This document shows, piece after piece, positions 24,101 through 38,892 of a DNA stretch of 64,000 nucleotides. The notes under the pieces were generated by a model that ran no database searches, had not been told where the DNA came from, and saw only the letters and a list, made by a program, of their open reading frames with translations. The number at the start of each line of letters is the position of its first letter. The stretch's first letter is position 1. The translations under genes and the position numbers were made by a program. Source of the stretch: Prosapia bicincta. Lineage: Eukaryota > Arthropoda > Insecta > Hemiptera > Cercopidae. The DNA lies in NCBI GenBank assembly GCA_036971475.1, contig JBAIZL010000002.1, forward strand, positions 329,662,145 to 329,726,144. Direction: 5' to 3'.

Positions 24101-27100
24101 TAGTTCCGTACTGTACTGATTCAAAACATTATTGCACATGTTACAGCACCATTATTACACATGCTTATTTGTATAAAAGTTAAATTAAATTGAGATTTGA
24201 TGTGATATGAAGAATTTAATCTACGGTTTCCATATTCATGAGCATTAGCTCTGAATGAAATCAATTGCCGAAATGAAATTTATTTTTTGTAATGAGTTTT
24301 TTATACTTTCAGCAAAAATTTATCGTTAAACCAGTTACTGACAAAAATACTTCAATATAAACATTTTAAGATTTCTAATTGACTGAAAGAACATACTATT
24401 ATGAAATTCCTAATTTTAGTTGATTTGAGCTTTTAAATATATTTGAAAAAATATTGGTAAATGGTGGTAGACTTTAGTTTTATTCCTTTTTACATATCTT
24501 AACTAAAAAATACATTTTAAACAAGAGATTTCAAGGGCCAAAAACTGATTTAAGTGGCTTGTAAATATTGCTTAAAAGTGACATAAATTATGGTATTGTA
24601 AACATAACCTCACTTTATAAAGATAATCCTGTGACAAAGAATTCTTTATAACCACATTATTACACACTTCATACTTGTATTAAACTATATGTACAAAATA
24701 ACTAGTTAGTATGAATTTTTTTTTTAATGTTTAAACTTTCTGAACTGGTCCACATACAAAAGAGTAAACATTAAGTGAATAAAATGTCATTATGTCAAGT
24801 TCGCATTGAAGAAAGTTTATAGAATCTTTCTCCTTATTATATTTCCACATTTGGTAATTATTCCGACGTGCGACTACCGCTATTTTCGTGAATGTTTTTT
24901 ACTTTTGTTATGTATTTTTACGTCCCAGACACGAATCCAACATTATTTTTGTCGCTGACGCTGTTTTTTTAAAATATACTTAAAAAACATAACCTAAACT
25001 AATCTTTATTGACCTACGACTAACGCTATTTTCGTGAATTTGTTTTTACTTTTCTTATGTATTTTCACGTTTTTACATATGTACGTTCCCTACATTTTTA
25101 TGTATTTTTGTGAAACTTACTTTATTTCACATTTTAAATGTTAGATTGTAATGACATGTAGGCCTATAGCGTGAACCGAGCGCGCAGTTGCTACAGCGCA
25201 CTGCACTACGTCTAGATCTGTAATTTTATACATTACTATATACCTACATTAAAATATACCTACAAAGTATCCAGTCAGGTTAGATTTGGTAATAATTTTA
25301 TTCAGAATTACTATCTATTTTTATTAAATTATAACCAAATCTATCCTGACTTGATACTTTATAGGTATATTTTAATGTAGGTATATAGTAATGTTGTATA
25401 AAACTATAACCAAATCCATTCTGACTGATTACTTTGTATGTATATTTCAATATAGGTATATAGTAAAATTGAATATAATTATAACTAGGGATGGGCCGAT
25501 TCCTAAAATTTTCGATTCCGATTCCGATTCCGATTCTAAAATTTTCCATTCGATTCTCGATTCTTTACTCGATTCTCGATTCTCGATTCTTTCAAGTTAT
25601 ATTAGCTTACATTCTAGTTCTCTAATAATTAATTTAGTTAACATCTTGGTCATATGGCAAAACCTTTTAAAAGTTCTGTTTTAATGTAATAGGCTACACA
25701 AAACCTTCAACCTTGATTTATCAATAGGAATTTTTAAAAGCATAAAAACATATCAGATAAAAGTAATGACTTATTTTAAAGTTAACAATGTGAACTTTAC
25801 TTAATTTATGATGTTTGAAAAAATACCTAAGCCTATTTACATTGTCTCTCAAAACAAAACAAAAATTAAAAACAAACAAACAACATAAAAAGTAAAAAAT
25901 TAATACAAATAGGATAGTTTTTAAAATTTAAAAGTCTGGCAAGTAATGTACATTTCTGTTCAAAAACACAAGCATTTGAACACGTTGTGGGTCAAGCTAG
26001 TTTCATCGCTAGTCACATATAGCTCCTGAAGTTGAGAAAGGTTTTTCAGAAAACACTGTCGCGAGTGGACAGACAGGTATTTTATTGCCATAGGTATTTT
26101 ATTGCATTTAAATGAGGGTATTTGGCACTTTGTACTGCCAAATACTTTCCAACATCACAATCTGGACTGGCTAATGGTTCCCCCAGATAATTGTTTACTT
26201 CTTCTTCTACTGTCAATTCCCCTGGGGGTACCTTCTTCCTCAACATTCTGGATTAGTGGGGCATACCTTCTCCACATCTGGTGGGATCTTTTTTCTGCAG
26301 GTGTCTGGAACAAGTGCAACTGATTCAGGCCTATTTTGTATTTATTCCTCAATCCCAGTTGATTTTTAACCGACTATAACTTATAGGCCCTGTGTCTGAG
26401 GATAAAGTTTCTTCAAGTATAGATCTTTTTTGTTGATAAATTTGGGCAAAATGAATGTTGTTTAATTGCTTTTTCATATTTGATATATTATGTGGTTTTC
26501 CACCGTCAGTTTTTGTTAACTGTCATTGAATTGACGCGACGGCCAGTAGCCTGAACCGAATACCGTCTATAATATAATTTATTGAGGTTAAGTTTCGGAG
26601 GAATAATACGGTGTTTCTGTTATCCGTCTATTCGCTCAACCATCATGGCCACGGTTAATCGAGTTTTTTCTGTACTTCTTTTGTGTTTTGTTCTGACATC
26701 TATAAATCAGTGGCAGTAAGACACGTGGGGGAGAGAGAGAGAGAGAGAGAGAATATCGAACCCGCTCTAGTGAGAGAGAGAGAGAGAGGACCGATGTCAA
26801 ACGACCAGAAATGGTTATGATCTTGATTGCTGTTGCTTCATAAATAATAATATTTTCGTTATATTTTCGTTTACTTTAATCATTTAATTCATTGATATCA
26901 ACCAATACATAAATAAGATATAGTTGGTAATTAATTATTTTTCTAATAAATTACTCCAGACACATATTTTAATAGTTAACAAAATAGGAATCGGAATCGA
27001 CACTTTTATGATGAAGAATCGAGTATCGACGATTCCTCGATACCACCTAGAATCGACGATTCCTGGAATCGAGAATCGGAATCGGCCCATCCCTAATTAT

Positions 27101-30100
27101 AACCAAATCTATCCTGACTGGATACTTCGTAGGTAGTCATTCGTAGGTAATTCACGAAAATAGCGGTAGTCACACGTCGGAATAGCTGTAGTAGAACGTC
27201 TGAACTTGCGTCAATAAAGGTTATGTTTTTTAAATATAATTAAAAAAAACAGAGTCAGCAACAATTATTAATGTTGGATTTGTGTTTAGGACGTAAAAAT
27301 ACATAAGAAAAGTAAAAAAAATTCACAAAAATAGCGGTAGTCGCACGTCGGAATAGCGGTAGTAGCACGTCTGAACTTACCTCAATAAAGGTTATGTTTT
27401 TTAAGTATATTTTAAAAAAACGGCGTCAGCGACAATTATTAATGTTGGATTCGTGTTTAGGATGTAAAAATACATAGGTTAAAAAATTTCACGTTAATAG
27501 CGGTAGTCGCACGTCGGAATAATTACCCCACATTTAATAAAAAAAAAACATTTTAGAAATTTAATTTCCAAAAATTGTATGCAGTATTTATGTTGTGCGC
27601 CACTTTATATGACATTTTTCTTGTTTAGTACACCTTAGCTTGAATAAACATTTGATTTATGAAATGTGACAGTATTGAGATAAAAGTGTTTGATCTTCTA
27701 TTGTGAATAATAGAATATCATATGGCATGAAAAAACTCATTGAAATATGTATGCATAGCTAGTAAGGACTAAACATTTTGTGGACTAGCATTAGTAAGAC
27801 AGATGATGAGAAGAGTAACAGATTGTTAATCTATAAGCAAGGGAATACCATATGAGGTTAATCTTTTTAACAAAATTCAAAATACTTGGAAAAAAATGGG
27901 TGAAAATTTCAAAAGTGAGATCTAGCAGGCATGTAAATTTACGATGTAAAAAGCCACAGAAAGGGTATGAAGTGATGACCCACCAGTTTTAAAAATAGAA
28001 GTTTTTAGAGAAGGACATAGATATATTTGTTGATTCCATCTTCACTTGAGCTACTAGTTTTTACTAAACACTTTTAAATATTTACAAATTTGCCTATAGT
28101 AGCAATTCAAATGTTATAATAGATGATAATAGCACTCACAAACCACCCACACCAACATAAACTAGCCGCTTACAACACCATGATATATCGCCTACTTAAA
28201 ACACCGTTAGACAAAGAACACTACCAGGAGTTAAACACCATAAAACATATAACAAACTAACGGATACAACACAACAATAATTGAAAAATTATACAACCGC
28301 CTAAAAAATAAACTTAATGACACAAATACAAACACACAATACGACAATCCCATAAAATACTTATCAATATCATACAGATTATCCAAAACCCACAATCTAA
28401 TCAACACACTACGAAAACACAACTACAAAATAGCCTACTCCACACACAACACTCTCGACAAACAATTTAAACCCAACAACAAAATCGACATTTACAACAC
28501 CACTGGAGTTTACAAACTAACTTGCAGTTCATGCCCCAGGTTTTACATAGGCCAGACAGGGAGGTCCTTCTACACACGTTACCAAGAACATATAAAAGCA
28601 CTAACATACAGTAACTACAATTAAACTTTGCAGATCATCTCAACTTCACAAAACATGACTTCACAAACATAGACATAACATCTAATCTACAAATTCTTCA
28701 TAAACAACACAGAAATAACCAACGCTACACAATCGAAAAATACAAAATATACAGACACTTCAAAATACATCCTACACACATACTCAATACACAATTACAT
28801 TACAACTCACACACACTTTTTGACATCATAACTCCTAATACCCTAACCTACGTAAACCTTGAGATCAGTTACGGTCGAGTTGACAATGGGACAGATATCC
28901 TGAAACAGCTGTCCACAACAAATATAAGTAAGTGCTACTATAGACAAGTTTGTAAATATTTACAAGTGTTTAGTGAAGGACAAAGATTTAATAACCAAGT
29001 GTATGAGAAAACATAGAGTTTTGGTTGCCAGGACAACAGAAGAAAGACCGGATAAGATTGGTTGAAATAAGAAAAAAAAATCATTGGTGGACCAGACGGC
29101 GAGAAAGGGAAACCATGAGAAACAAAGAACAGAAGAGAGAGTCTCAGTAGTTCTAAAAGCTGGTTATGGGAGTGGTGGAACTGGAGGGGGAGGAGTTGTT
29201 CTGGGTGCTGAAGGTTATGGGAGTGAGGAAACTGAAGGGGGAGGAGTTAAGTTCTGGGTGCTGAAGGTTATAGGAGTGATGAAACTGGAGGGGGAGGAGT
29301 TAAGTTCTGGGTGAGGTTAAGATGAAGGTGGGAAAAACATAATAGAAGAGTGAGTCATGGGTGCAGTTAGTGGTTGAATTGGGAAGTTGTGGGAGCTACA
29401 AGTTTCCAAAGGAGCGACATTCGACCAATCAAAAAGTTCCTCCGTCAGTCTTTGAAACCAAGTGGACCACACAGAACATGATTCAATTCATGGGAACACT
29501 GAAAATTAACCATTCTTTCTTAAATTTTTTTGAGTACAATTTAACTATTTGTTCAAATTAAATTCTTAAAATCAACAGAGTAGATTTAAGGTACAGGTAA
29601 TAATAACTAATACAAGCCATTCACATTACCCTTGTGCCTAAAGATTTATTTAATTAATTGTATGTTATCGATTAAAATGATGTTAGTCTTGAGGCTGAAC
29701 AATTGTTAATTGTAAATAATTTCCCTTTCTTCTATTTTACCACTGAAATTTGTGCTAGCTGGGTAGGAGCTGCCAGCTGAAATAATTTGCATGTACTGTA
29801 ATTTAAATTAATACCCTATCAATTTAAGTTATAGTGCATGTAAATTATTGTAGCAAATTGAACATTGTAGACGGATTGTTGTTTTTATACTAATTTTAAC
29901 ATAGTAAAATTTTAAGTAATTAAAATTCAATTAGTTAAGTAATTAGTGATTTTATTTTGTCAAGACCAGAAGTTCTAATAATCTTTCACTAAATTTAATC
30001 TGTTAAAATTTCATATTTGGTGCCAACATACCCTAAACGTTATTTTGATAACAAAAGCAGTATCATGTTTCAATACGTTGTAAAACATTTTCCGATGCAG

Positions 30101-30202
30101 TGTTATTGTTACACTCAAACAATAGTACTATTGTTATAGTGTTCTGTTTTTATAACCAACTCTATCCTAACTAAATATTTTTTTTACATATATTGTAATG
30201 CA

Positions 30203-30234
<32 letters not shown>

Positions 30235-33200
30235 CACGTGTGTGTGGTTATTTATAAGAAACCTTTAGTTTTTACTGTTGGGTCATTCCGTGTCAAATCA
30301 ACACACCTATTTTACCACACCCTTTCATATATTAATGAAATTTGGTACACCCAAAGTGGGGGTTGAGACTAAAAAAAATACTAAATTTCAAATTTTTATC
30401 TATAACGGTTTCCGAAATACAGTCATGTAAAGTTTTCAAAAAACGGTCAAAATGTCGCTGCGGGAAAACGTTTAAATGGTCATAACTCCTCTCCTAATAA
30501 AGTAAGAATCATGGGAAAGGTGTCATTTTTTAGCTCTTTTTATGCCCTTTTTAATGATATATAACACATATAGGTTGTGAGAAAAAAAATATTTTAAAAA
30601 TCAAAAATAAATTTTTGAATTTAAATATTTTTGAAAACACATTTTTAAAAATTTTCAAAAAAATATATATAATAGGTCTTATTATCACTAATTTGTATAC
30701 CAAGTTTAGTTATGGGATTGCAATGGGTTCATAGTCAAAATAATTTTAAACCGAACCTGGCTTTAACTAGTTTTACGTATATTTGTATATAAAAACTTTT
30801 TATAATTATAATTAATGAAATCCAACCATTACCATTGCATATATTTCAAACACAGTGAAACTTAACATAAGGTCTACATGTGTTGGAGGTATTGTGATAA
30901 CATTTCATTGGTTGTTAAAATTTCATCTTCGGATAGGACGTAAATTCTTCCTGTTGGAGTTGTTGATTCACAGTACATAACACATCTGTGAATGGTAGCC
31001 ATAATACATCTGGTATTCTTGGGTAGCTAAATGACGGAGAAGGTCCTTTGGGATGAAGGAAGGTAACTTTTAATTCATCTTCGTCTTCGTTTTTGTCCAT
31101 TATATAAGCAAGCCACCAGTTAGAGTCATAGACGATACTTATGTAACCATTACAGTCTGCAAAAGTAATTTTGTCTGTTGACCTTGATACTGTTACTTGA
31201 GAAGAAGTTGTTGATTCGGAAAATATTTTCACAGTTAACTTATTTCGGATTGAGGCAACAGGCATAAAGGTGTGGTATTGTTGAGTCCCCTTTATTGTGA
31301 GTGCTTCACTAAACCGATCTTTCAAAAAAATTTCTGCTGAGACAAAATCTTTTTGCGTTCCATAATCAAAACTAATCCCATGAATATTTTCAACTGACCA
31401 TTCGTAAAATTCACATGGAGTCAAGATTTGGTCTAATACACACTTTAATTAATAAACTTTAATGAAAAAAAAAAACTAGGAAGTAAGCCTACTCTACTAA
31501 AAATTATATGAAACACTTGGACTAATGATGTGTGCACCACTGACTTCAGCTGCAAACTGAACACAATCTGACGGTGAAGTGCTACTGGACATGAGCTTGT
31601 CTCAACTTGAAAAGCAAGTACAGACATGAAATTGTCTGTGGTGGGAACAAGAGTGAATATTGTGCAATAACAAGCTGAAAATGGTACTTCATAAACTTGC
31701 AATTACATGTAGGATGAAAATATAAATACAAAATGTAATATTTAAGAATACATTATTACTGTTTTTATATTTTCCATTTTTAGTTATTTTATAAAACATT
31801 TTATAAAACAAATTTTATAAAATATTTTGATATTGTAAAAACCACCACTAATAAAACATTATTTTGACTATGAACCCATTGCAATCCCATAACTAAACTT
31901 AGTATACAAATTAGTGATAATAAGACCTATTATATATATTTTTTTGAAAATTTTTAAAAATGTGTTTTCAAAAATATTTAAATTCAAAAATTTATTTTTG
32001 ATTTTTAAAATATTTTTTTTTCTCACAGCCTATATGTGTTATATATCATTAAAAAGGGCATAAAAAGAGCTAAAACATGACACCTTTCCCATGATTCTTA
32101 CTTTATTAGGAGAGGAGTTATGACCATTTAAACGTTTTCCCGCAGCGACATTTTGACCGTTTTTTGAAAACTTTACATGGCCGTATTTCGGAAATCGTTT
32201 GAGATATTAAGCTGAAAATTGGTATTTTTTTAATTCTTCATGAAAGTAACCTATATTCCAAATTTTATCATAATCTGAGATGGTGATGGAAAAAATCTCT
32301 TAAAAGTGTGTTGATTTGACACGGAATGACCCTGTTGTGAATGTGTGTTGCTACATTAGTTGTTACCAAGTTTTCAAATTTGAAACAGAATTTATATTTT
32401 ATGGTTCTCGAAATAATGTATTTTTTGCTTAAAACTTATTTCTAAGTAACATAAACATACGGGGAAAAACATTTAGGCAATGCTAACAGTTTTTGTTTTA
32501 AAATCAAAGTTAATTATATGTTGGTCAAGTATTATCCTAGTAGGTAATTTATACTTTAACATTAGACTCATTTTATTCGTTTAAATTTTAGTAATGTCTA
32601 ATTTATAATTTGCTTATCTAGTGTTTGATTTTACTTTGTACTTAGACTGAAGACGATGATGATACTTGGGACGATACTTTATTAATACAAATGTGGGATA
32701 AGTCACTGGAAAAGGTAAAAAAAGGGGTAAGTTGTATTTTATAGGGTGTAAATATTTTAAGATAAAAGAAAATATTTTTAAAGTTGTTTGTTGTAATCAC
32801 CCTGAATTCACTGAATAAATCATAAATAATTATTGAGTAACTGAGTGAAAACTATTAACCTACATGGCAGCATGTTTCTAAACAATCATTTCATTGACAA
32901 AGCCCAACTTGCATTTGATACAAAATCTGGTAGGCTTATTGCAATACGAGATTTGAATATAGTTTTTGCCGTGTTCTAAAAGTAATAAACCACACTACTT
33001 AATTATTATTTAAATGAAACATTTTCATGTTGTCTACAAATTGTAACTTGCACATATGGCTAGTCAAAGGGTAATTTCGGTAATAGTGTAGTATTTGATT
33101 TGTTCTAATATTTGTATATTTTTTGCTCATGTTTAATCATAATACACATGTAAAACCAATCATTGAACATTATTACCTACGTTAAAAATCATTAAATTGT

Positions 33201-36200
33201 GGAATTTATATAAATTTTTAGAAATGAGTAAAATTTACTTATCACTATCTTAAATGTATTATTGGTAAATGCTACCTTCCTTTAGTTAAATGTAGAAATA
33301 TTTTAAGTTTAGATTAAGATGTCTAACAGCTCAAAAAGGTTTTACATTTATGGAGTGTCAAAGTGTCATTTTTAAATATTCACATTAATATTACACGTCT
33401 AAATCGTTTTCTTATTTTAAGTGTAAAATAAATTTATACTTTCACTTTAAGGATAAGTAATAATTTTTTCAGATTGTTGGCGAATTTTCAAAAGAAAAAA
33501 ACAACGAAACAAGCGACAGGAGAATAGCTGGAAAAACAAAAGGTACTACTGAAAAAGAATCTGACCAAGCAAATGGTAGTAGTACATTGGATTTGAAAAG
33601 CCCAGGTTATAAACCAAAACAAAAGGTTATGAATTATTATTTGTCTAATTTCCAATAATTGTATCCCACTCAGTAGTATTAAATTACGAGTCATTTTATT
33701 AAATCAAATTAGTTTATACGAGGGTTATTCATAAAATAAGGCTCCCATAATTTTTAAAAATAGACAGCTTTATATTTGTTTTTAATGTAATACATCATTT
33801 TAAAGCTTAAAACTTACACTATTTTTCTACCCTCATGTTATAGAATTCTACCGCCAAACCTTTGAGGAATCGAGTAACCTCTTCCTTGACTTCGTATTCA
33901 GTACTGAAGCGTAAGCCACCCAAGTGTTCCTTAAATTTTTTGAATAAATGATAATCACTTGGGGCTAGGTCCGGACTATAGAGGAGGGAGACAACAGTCC
34001 AGCCAAAATCTGTCAGCAGTTCTTGAGTTTGGTGTGAGACTTGAAGTCGAGCGTTGTCATGGATAAGCCTCACACCACTGGACAATCTTCCTCTCCAGCA
34101 GTTCTGGATCGCAAGTCTCAGTTTTCTTAATGTGTTGCAATATCTGTCGGAATTAACTGTTGTTACATGAGGCAAAAAGTCGATTAAAAGCAGGCCCTTC
34201 CTGTCCCAAAAGACAGTTGCCATGACTTTCCCAGCAGACTGTGTTTGTTTAAACTTCTTCGGATTCGGCGAAGTTGAGTGATTGCTGCTTGGTTTCAGGG
34301 GTAAAGTGAAACGCCCGTGCTGCATCGCCTGTAACAATGGAATCAAAAAATTCATTTCTGTTTTCTTCACATTGTAGAAAAAACTGCTGGGCACACTCGA
34401 CACGTTGCTACTTGTGGTTTACTGTGAACATTCGCGCTACCCTCTGCGCACACTTCGTGATAGCCTAATCTTTTTGTTAAAATGTTTTGAATTGTGGTGT
34501 TGGAAGTCTCAGGAATACGCAAAGCCCATTCGTTACTGGCAATCCTCCGATCTTCAAGCAATATTTTTTCAACTTTATCAACAATTCTGTCTGAAACTGA
34601 AGGACTTCTGCTCCGGTCTTCATCATAAATTTTCGTGCGGCTTTCATTGAATTCTCTACACCATTTGCGAACATGTTGATCAGATATACACTTTTCCCCA
34701 CTAACTGACAATAAATGACAATAGGTGAAATCTGTTTTGCATTTAAAAAACGTATCACAGCATGTATTTCTCAACTGGTGGTAACAGAAAAGGGGAGCTC
34801 CAACTTCAAAGGCGGCTAGCCCGGCACAGAGCAATGTAGCGAAATGTAAGTGGTGGGGATAGAGAGAGCGAGGGAGTTGATAAGTAAAACAGTGTTACCA
34901 CATTTCTCCTAGCACGTCGCATTCTTTCTTAGCAGCATAAGGAACCTTATTTTATGAATTGTCCTAGTAGAATTTCTGATTTTGTTTCTATTATAAAAAT
35001 ACAGATGGCCTACTTTGGTCATCAGAAAGGAAAAAGTACTATCCCATATCAACCCAATGTTGATTCTCTCCACCATGATTCCATACGATCTAGTTAACTC
35101 TATAACCGTCTCAGTATAAATTAAATCTTGTTACTGTAAAATCAATCTGTTTTTGCTCTGTGGCTTTTTAAAATAGTGATGCAAGTTGAAAATCCCAATA
35201 AGAGTAAAATTTTGGAGACTGAAAGGGTTTAATTCAGATGGAGTCTATTCCAGGAAGAGAAATCCTTTTAGTCTCAGCAAACCTTATCTCTTATATTTTG
35301 AGGATTGAAATTTGATTTTTGTATTCTCGGTTTTGTAATTGTGTTTGTATGGTCTCACTCAGTGAACTGATATGTGGATTTTGGAATTTTGTTAGAAGCC
35401 CAGATTTCATTGCCTGTTACAGTACAGTTAAGAAATAATAATCATCATCATGTTGGTTAAAAAAACTCATAAACTACTTCTTAAAAGATTAACATTGCTT
35501 CTACATGTCATAAGGATGTTAGTCAACACCTTAGGTACACACTGAGCTCACACTTTTCATTGACTCTATCACTATTTCATATAGGAGAAATCTTAAAATA
35601 TACATATACAGTATAGTATATATATAGTGACAGTTTTATAGCGCCTGGTGTTGCTACCCAATTTATAAACTTTGCCTCTATGCTTTCCTATTGCATCAGT
35701 GTTCTACTGATAAGTTTTTTTCACTTATGAATTAATTGATGGTTTCTCCTCATATTAGTTTGGGTCTTCCCTTTCTTCCTCTGTTGCCGTACATTCCAAA
35801 GCAACTCTTGGTAATCTTCCCTTTGACACCCTCTTTACCTGTCCAAACCATATCAGTTGTCTCCTCTGAATCTTTTTTTTTCTCTAACACGTCTCTAATT
35901 CTTTCATCTGTCCTGTATTCTCGTCTAGAGATTTGACATGATCTCCAAAGAGCGTTTATTTCTACTGCGTTAATCTTTCTCTTGTGTGCTTGAGACATTG
36001 GAAAAAATCATGAAAGATGCTCAGAGTGCTTTGAAAATATTGGTTTTCTTGAATTTATATAATCCTTTATTACTGATTATACAGCATTTTATTATACATA
36101 ATTCATGCATTGTATTGTCACCATAATGAACGTTTATTTACTTAATAAGTGTGATAGTCTAAACATTAATTTGGTTCACTCTGAATGGAAGAAAGAGGTA

Positions 36201-38556
36201 ATTAGCCTGCATGCAATCACACTGGAGGGGGGGGGTTAAGTCAGGTCATGCCATAGGTATGACATGAAATCATTATTTACTTTTTTTTACAACCAATATA
36301 AAAATATTACCAAATAGTAATACTTGCCGTTTTTGACAATATATTTTAAAGCAATATTGTCTTCAACAACACATTTAAGAAAGTCTTTGCCAAAAGAGAC
36401 ATGTTTCAAAGAGACTTACAAGAAAGAACCATCTAGCCTTCATTGAAATACTTTAGAGGGAGAAAGAGGTAAAAAGACAAAACTAGAACAGAGAACGAAA
36501 AACTTTGAAATACTCTAGAAAAAGAGAGAGAGGTATGCCAAAAAATATCAGTTTACCAAACCAAGATAAAAAATAATCTTTTAAATGAAAGGTCATGGTG
36601 TTCCTTAGAAAGAGGCATAGGGAACCACCACAAGACATATGAGAATTTAAGATTCATTACAGAGGCAATGAGTTTAAAGGCCTTTGGAAATCGAGTAGAT
36701 CTACTATATACCAAGAAAGAAAAATCAATGTAGCAAATTTCTCACATCATTATTATGCTTTTACATTCAGCATTAATAGCTCTGCATCTACAGAAAATAC
36801 AGGCTAATCTTCTTTATCATGGTTAAAAAACCATAAAAGAAAAATGTGTAAAGTCGGGTCAATCATCAGGATTATTATACTCTTTATATAATTCAGCTCT
36901 TTTGAGGCTATCCTAAAAGTTATTGCTAGGAACACATTTGGTAAGTTTTAGAGTAACATTAAACATGGGTTAGTTTGCTAAACAAAATAGAAACTAACAA
37001 GATTCACAAAGCCCTTTATGTGAATTAATTGAATCCTCTTACAACTCAAGGATACAAACTGTTGATCTGGGGTTTATATTGTATCATAATAAATTCAAGT
37101 TTGTTGTATTTAATTCAGATAAATAGGTGAGATAATAATTTTTTTGTCATTATCTCAGCATAGCAGGGACTGGTATATTCTTACGTATTTTTTTTTTTTT
37201 TAACAGATGTACAAAGTTGGCCAACGAGTTAGAGCTGTATATTCTTCTGATCAGAAACAGTATGAAGCGATTATAACTGCAGTAATGCCTTGGAAACATT
37301 CGTGTATTGTGAAATTTACAGGTAACAAAAAAGAGTTTGTTAACCTTTTTTTTACATGATAAAATTTAATGGTTAGAGTTTCTTGAACATTGATGATACA
37401 AATCCATCCTCATGATACATAAACTTCCAAGTTAGAAATATTTATTGGAAATTCCTGGAAATGGATAATTTTATGACGGTGTTAATACAATATTATCAAA
37501 AGTTAAAGGATAAAAAGAGATAAAAAATCGAAACCTTCTCACCTTTAATTGACACCATATCACTTCACACAATCTTTTAAATGTTCTGATACCACAATCT
37601 TTATTGAAATATTCATATGTAAATTCCAATAAGCAAATCTTATAAATAGAAAGTGAAAATTGCTATTTTTGCTTTGTATAAACAAATATTGTAGAGGTGA
37701 AATATTAAAAGAAAAAGGATTGGTTTAAGTTCTCAAAACAAGTGCCCTAGAGATCTTTGTCCATAATTTTTTTTATAGTGATAATAGACAAGTTGGTAAC
37801 AACAGAAACGGATTACGTTACCAGTCTAATAACAAGTAACATAAACAAAAATGTTAAAGTAATTTCCTACTTACATCAACAACAACAAAATTATTTGAAT
37901 TATATTTTATTAAATAATTACAATTAATATAAATAAAGTAACATAACCTATGCGATAAAACAGGTGTATTACCACATAACCTATAAAATAAAATCAGCTG
38001 TTTTATGAAATTATATGTTATCACTTTTTATGTGAAATGGCAAGAAAAATAACTATATTCCATATCTTGGCCCTTTTGTGAAAAGTTTTTCTCCATGTAT
38101 AAAACTAAAACTAATTTATTAAATTTAAATAATGAATTAATACAACTATTCCTTGAGTTTAGATTATGAGGTTATGTTGAAGTAAATAAAAGACATAGGC
38201 AAAACTCACAAATCAATCATTTATTGACTCATACACGTTTCAATGACAAAGTCATCATTATCAGTGAGTGTTGCTAATACAAAGTCTAACTTACAACTAA
38301 GGTGAAAGTTGTAACTTCACCCTAGTTATAAGTTACAGTTTGTAGTTGCAACACACACTGATGATGATGACTTTGTCATTGAAACGTGTAAGAGTCAATA
38401 AATGATTAATTTCTGAGTGTTGTGTATGTCTTTTATTTGTTTTAATGAATTAATATTTGAAAAAACTTCATTACCATCAAGTGTCCACTACAAGTTTAAA
38501 AAACTATATTTGAACTTGATTGGATGGTTAAAAAGTATTTTTATTAATGATTGAAA

Positions 38557-38625
<69 letters not shown>

Positions 38626-38856
38626 TTAGTTCTCTTTCTTGACTGAAGAAGATCATGTTGATCAAAATATTTCAAATAATAGTGTATTAAGTGTTTTATT
38701 GTGTTTTATATGTGCTTATTTCCAAGAGATTGCAGTATATATATATATATATCAGATGAAATCCATTCACTTTTTTCCTAATAGCCTCATCAGACATCTC
38801 CAATCTCTTTCCCCTGACAGACTTATATAAACTATAATCACTCATATGCTCATGCA

Positions 38857-38892
<36 letters not shown>

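Noticed and set aside
33626..33658. Read-through of SMN exon 3 to an early stop
   Set aside because: It would remove the Tudor domain and YG box; splicing at GTTATG keeps the frame into the Tudor exon.
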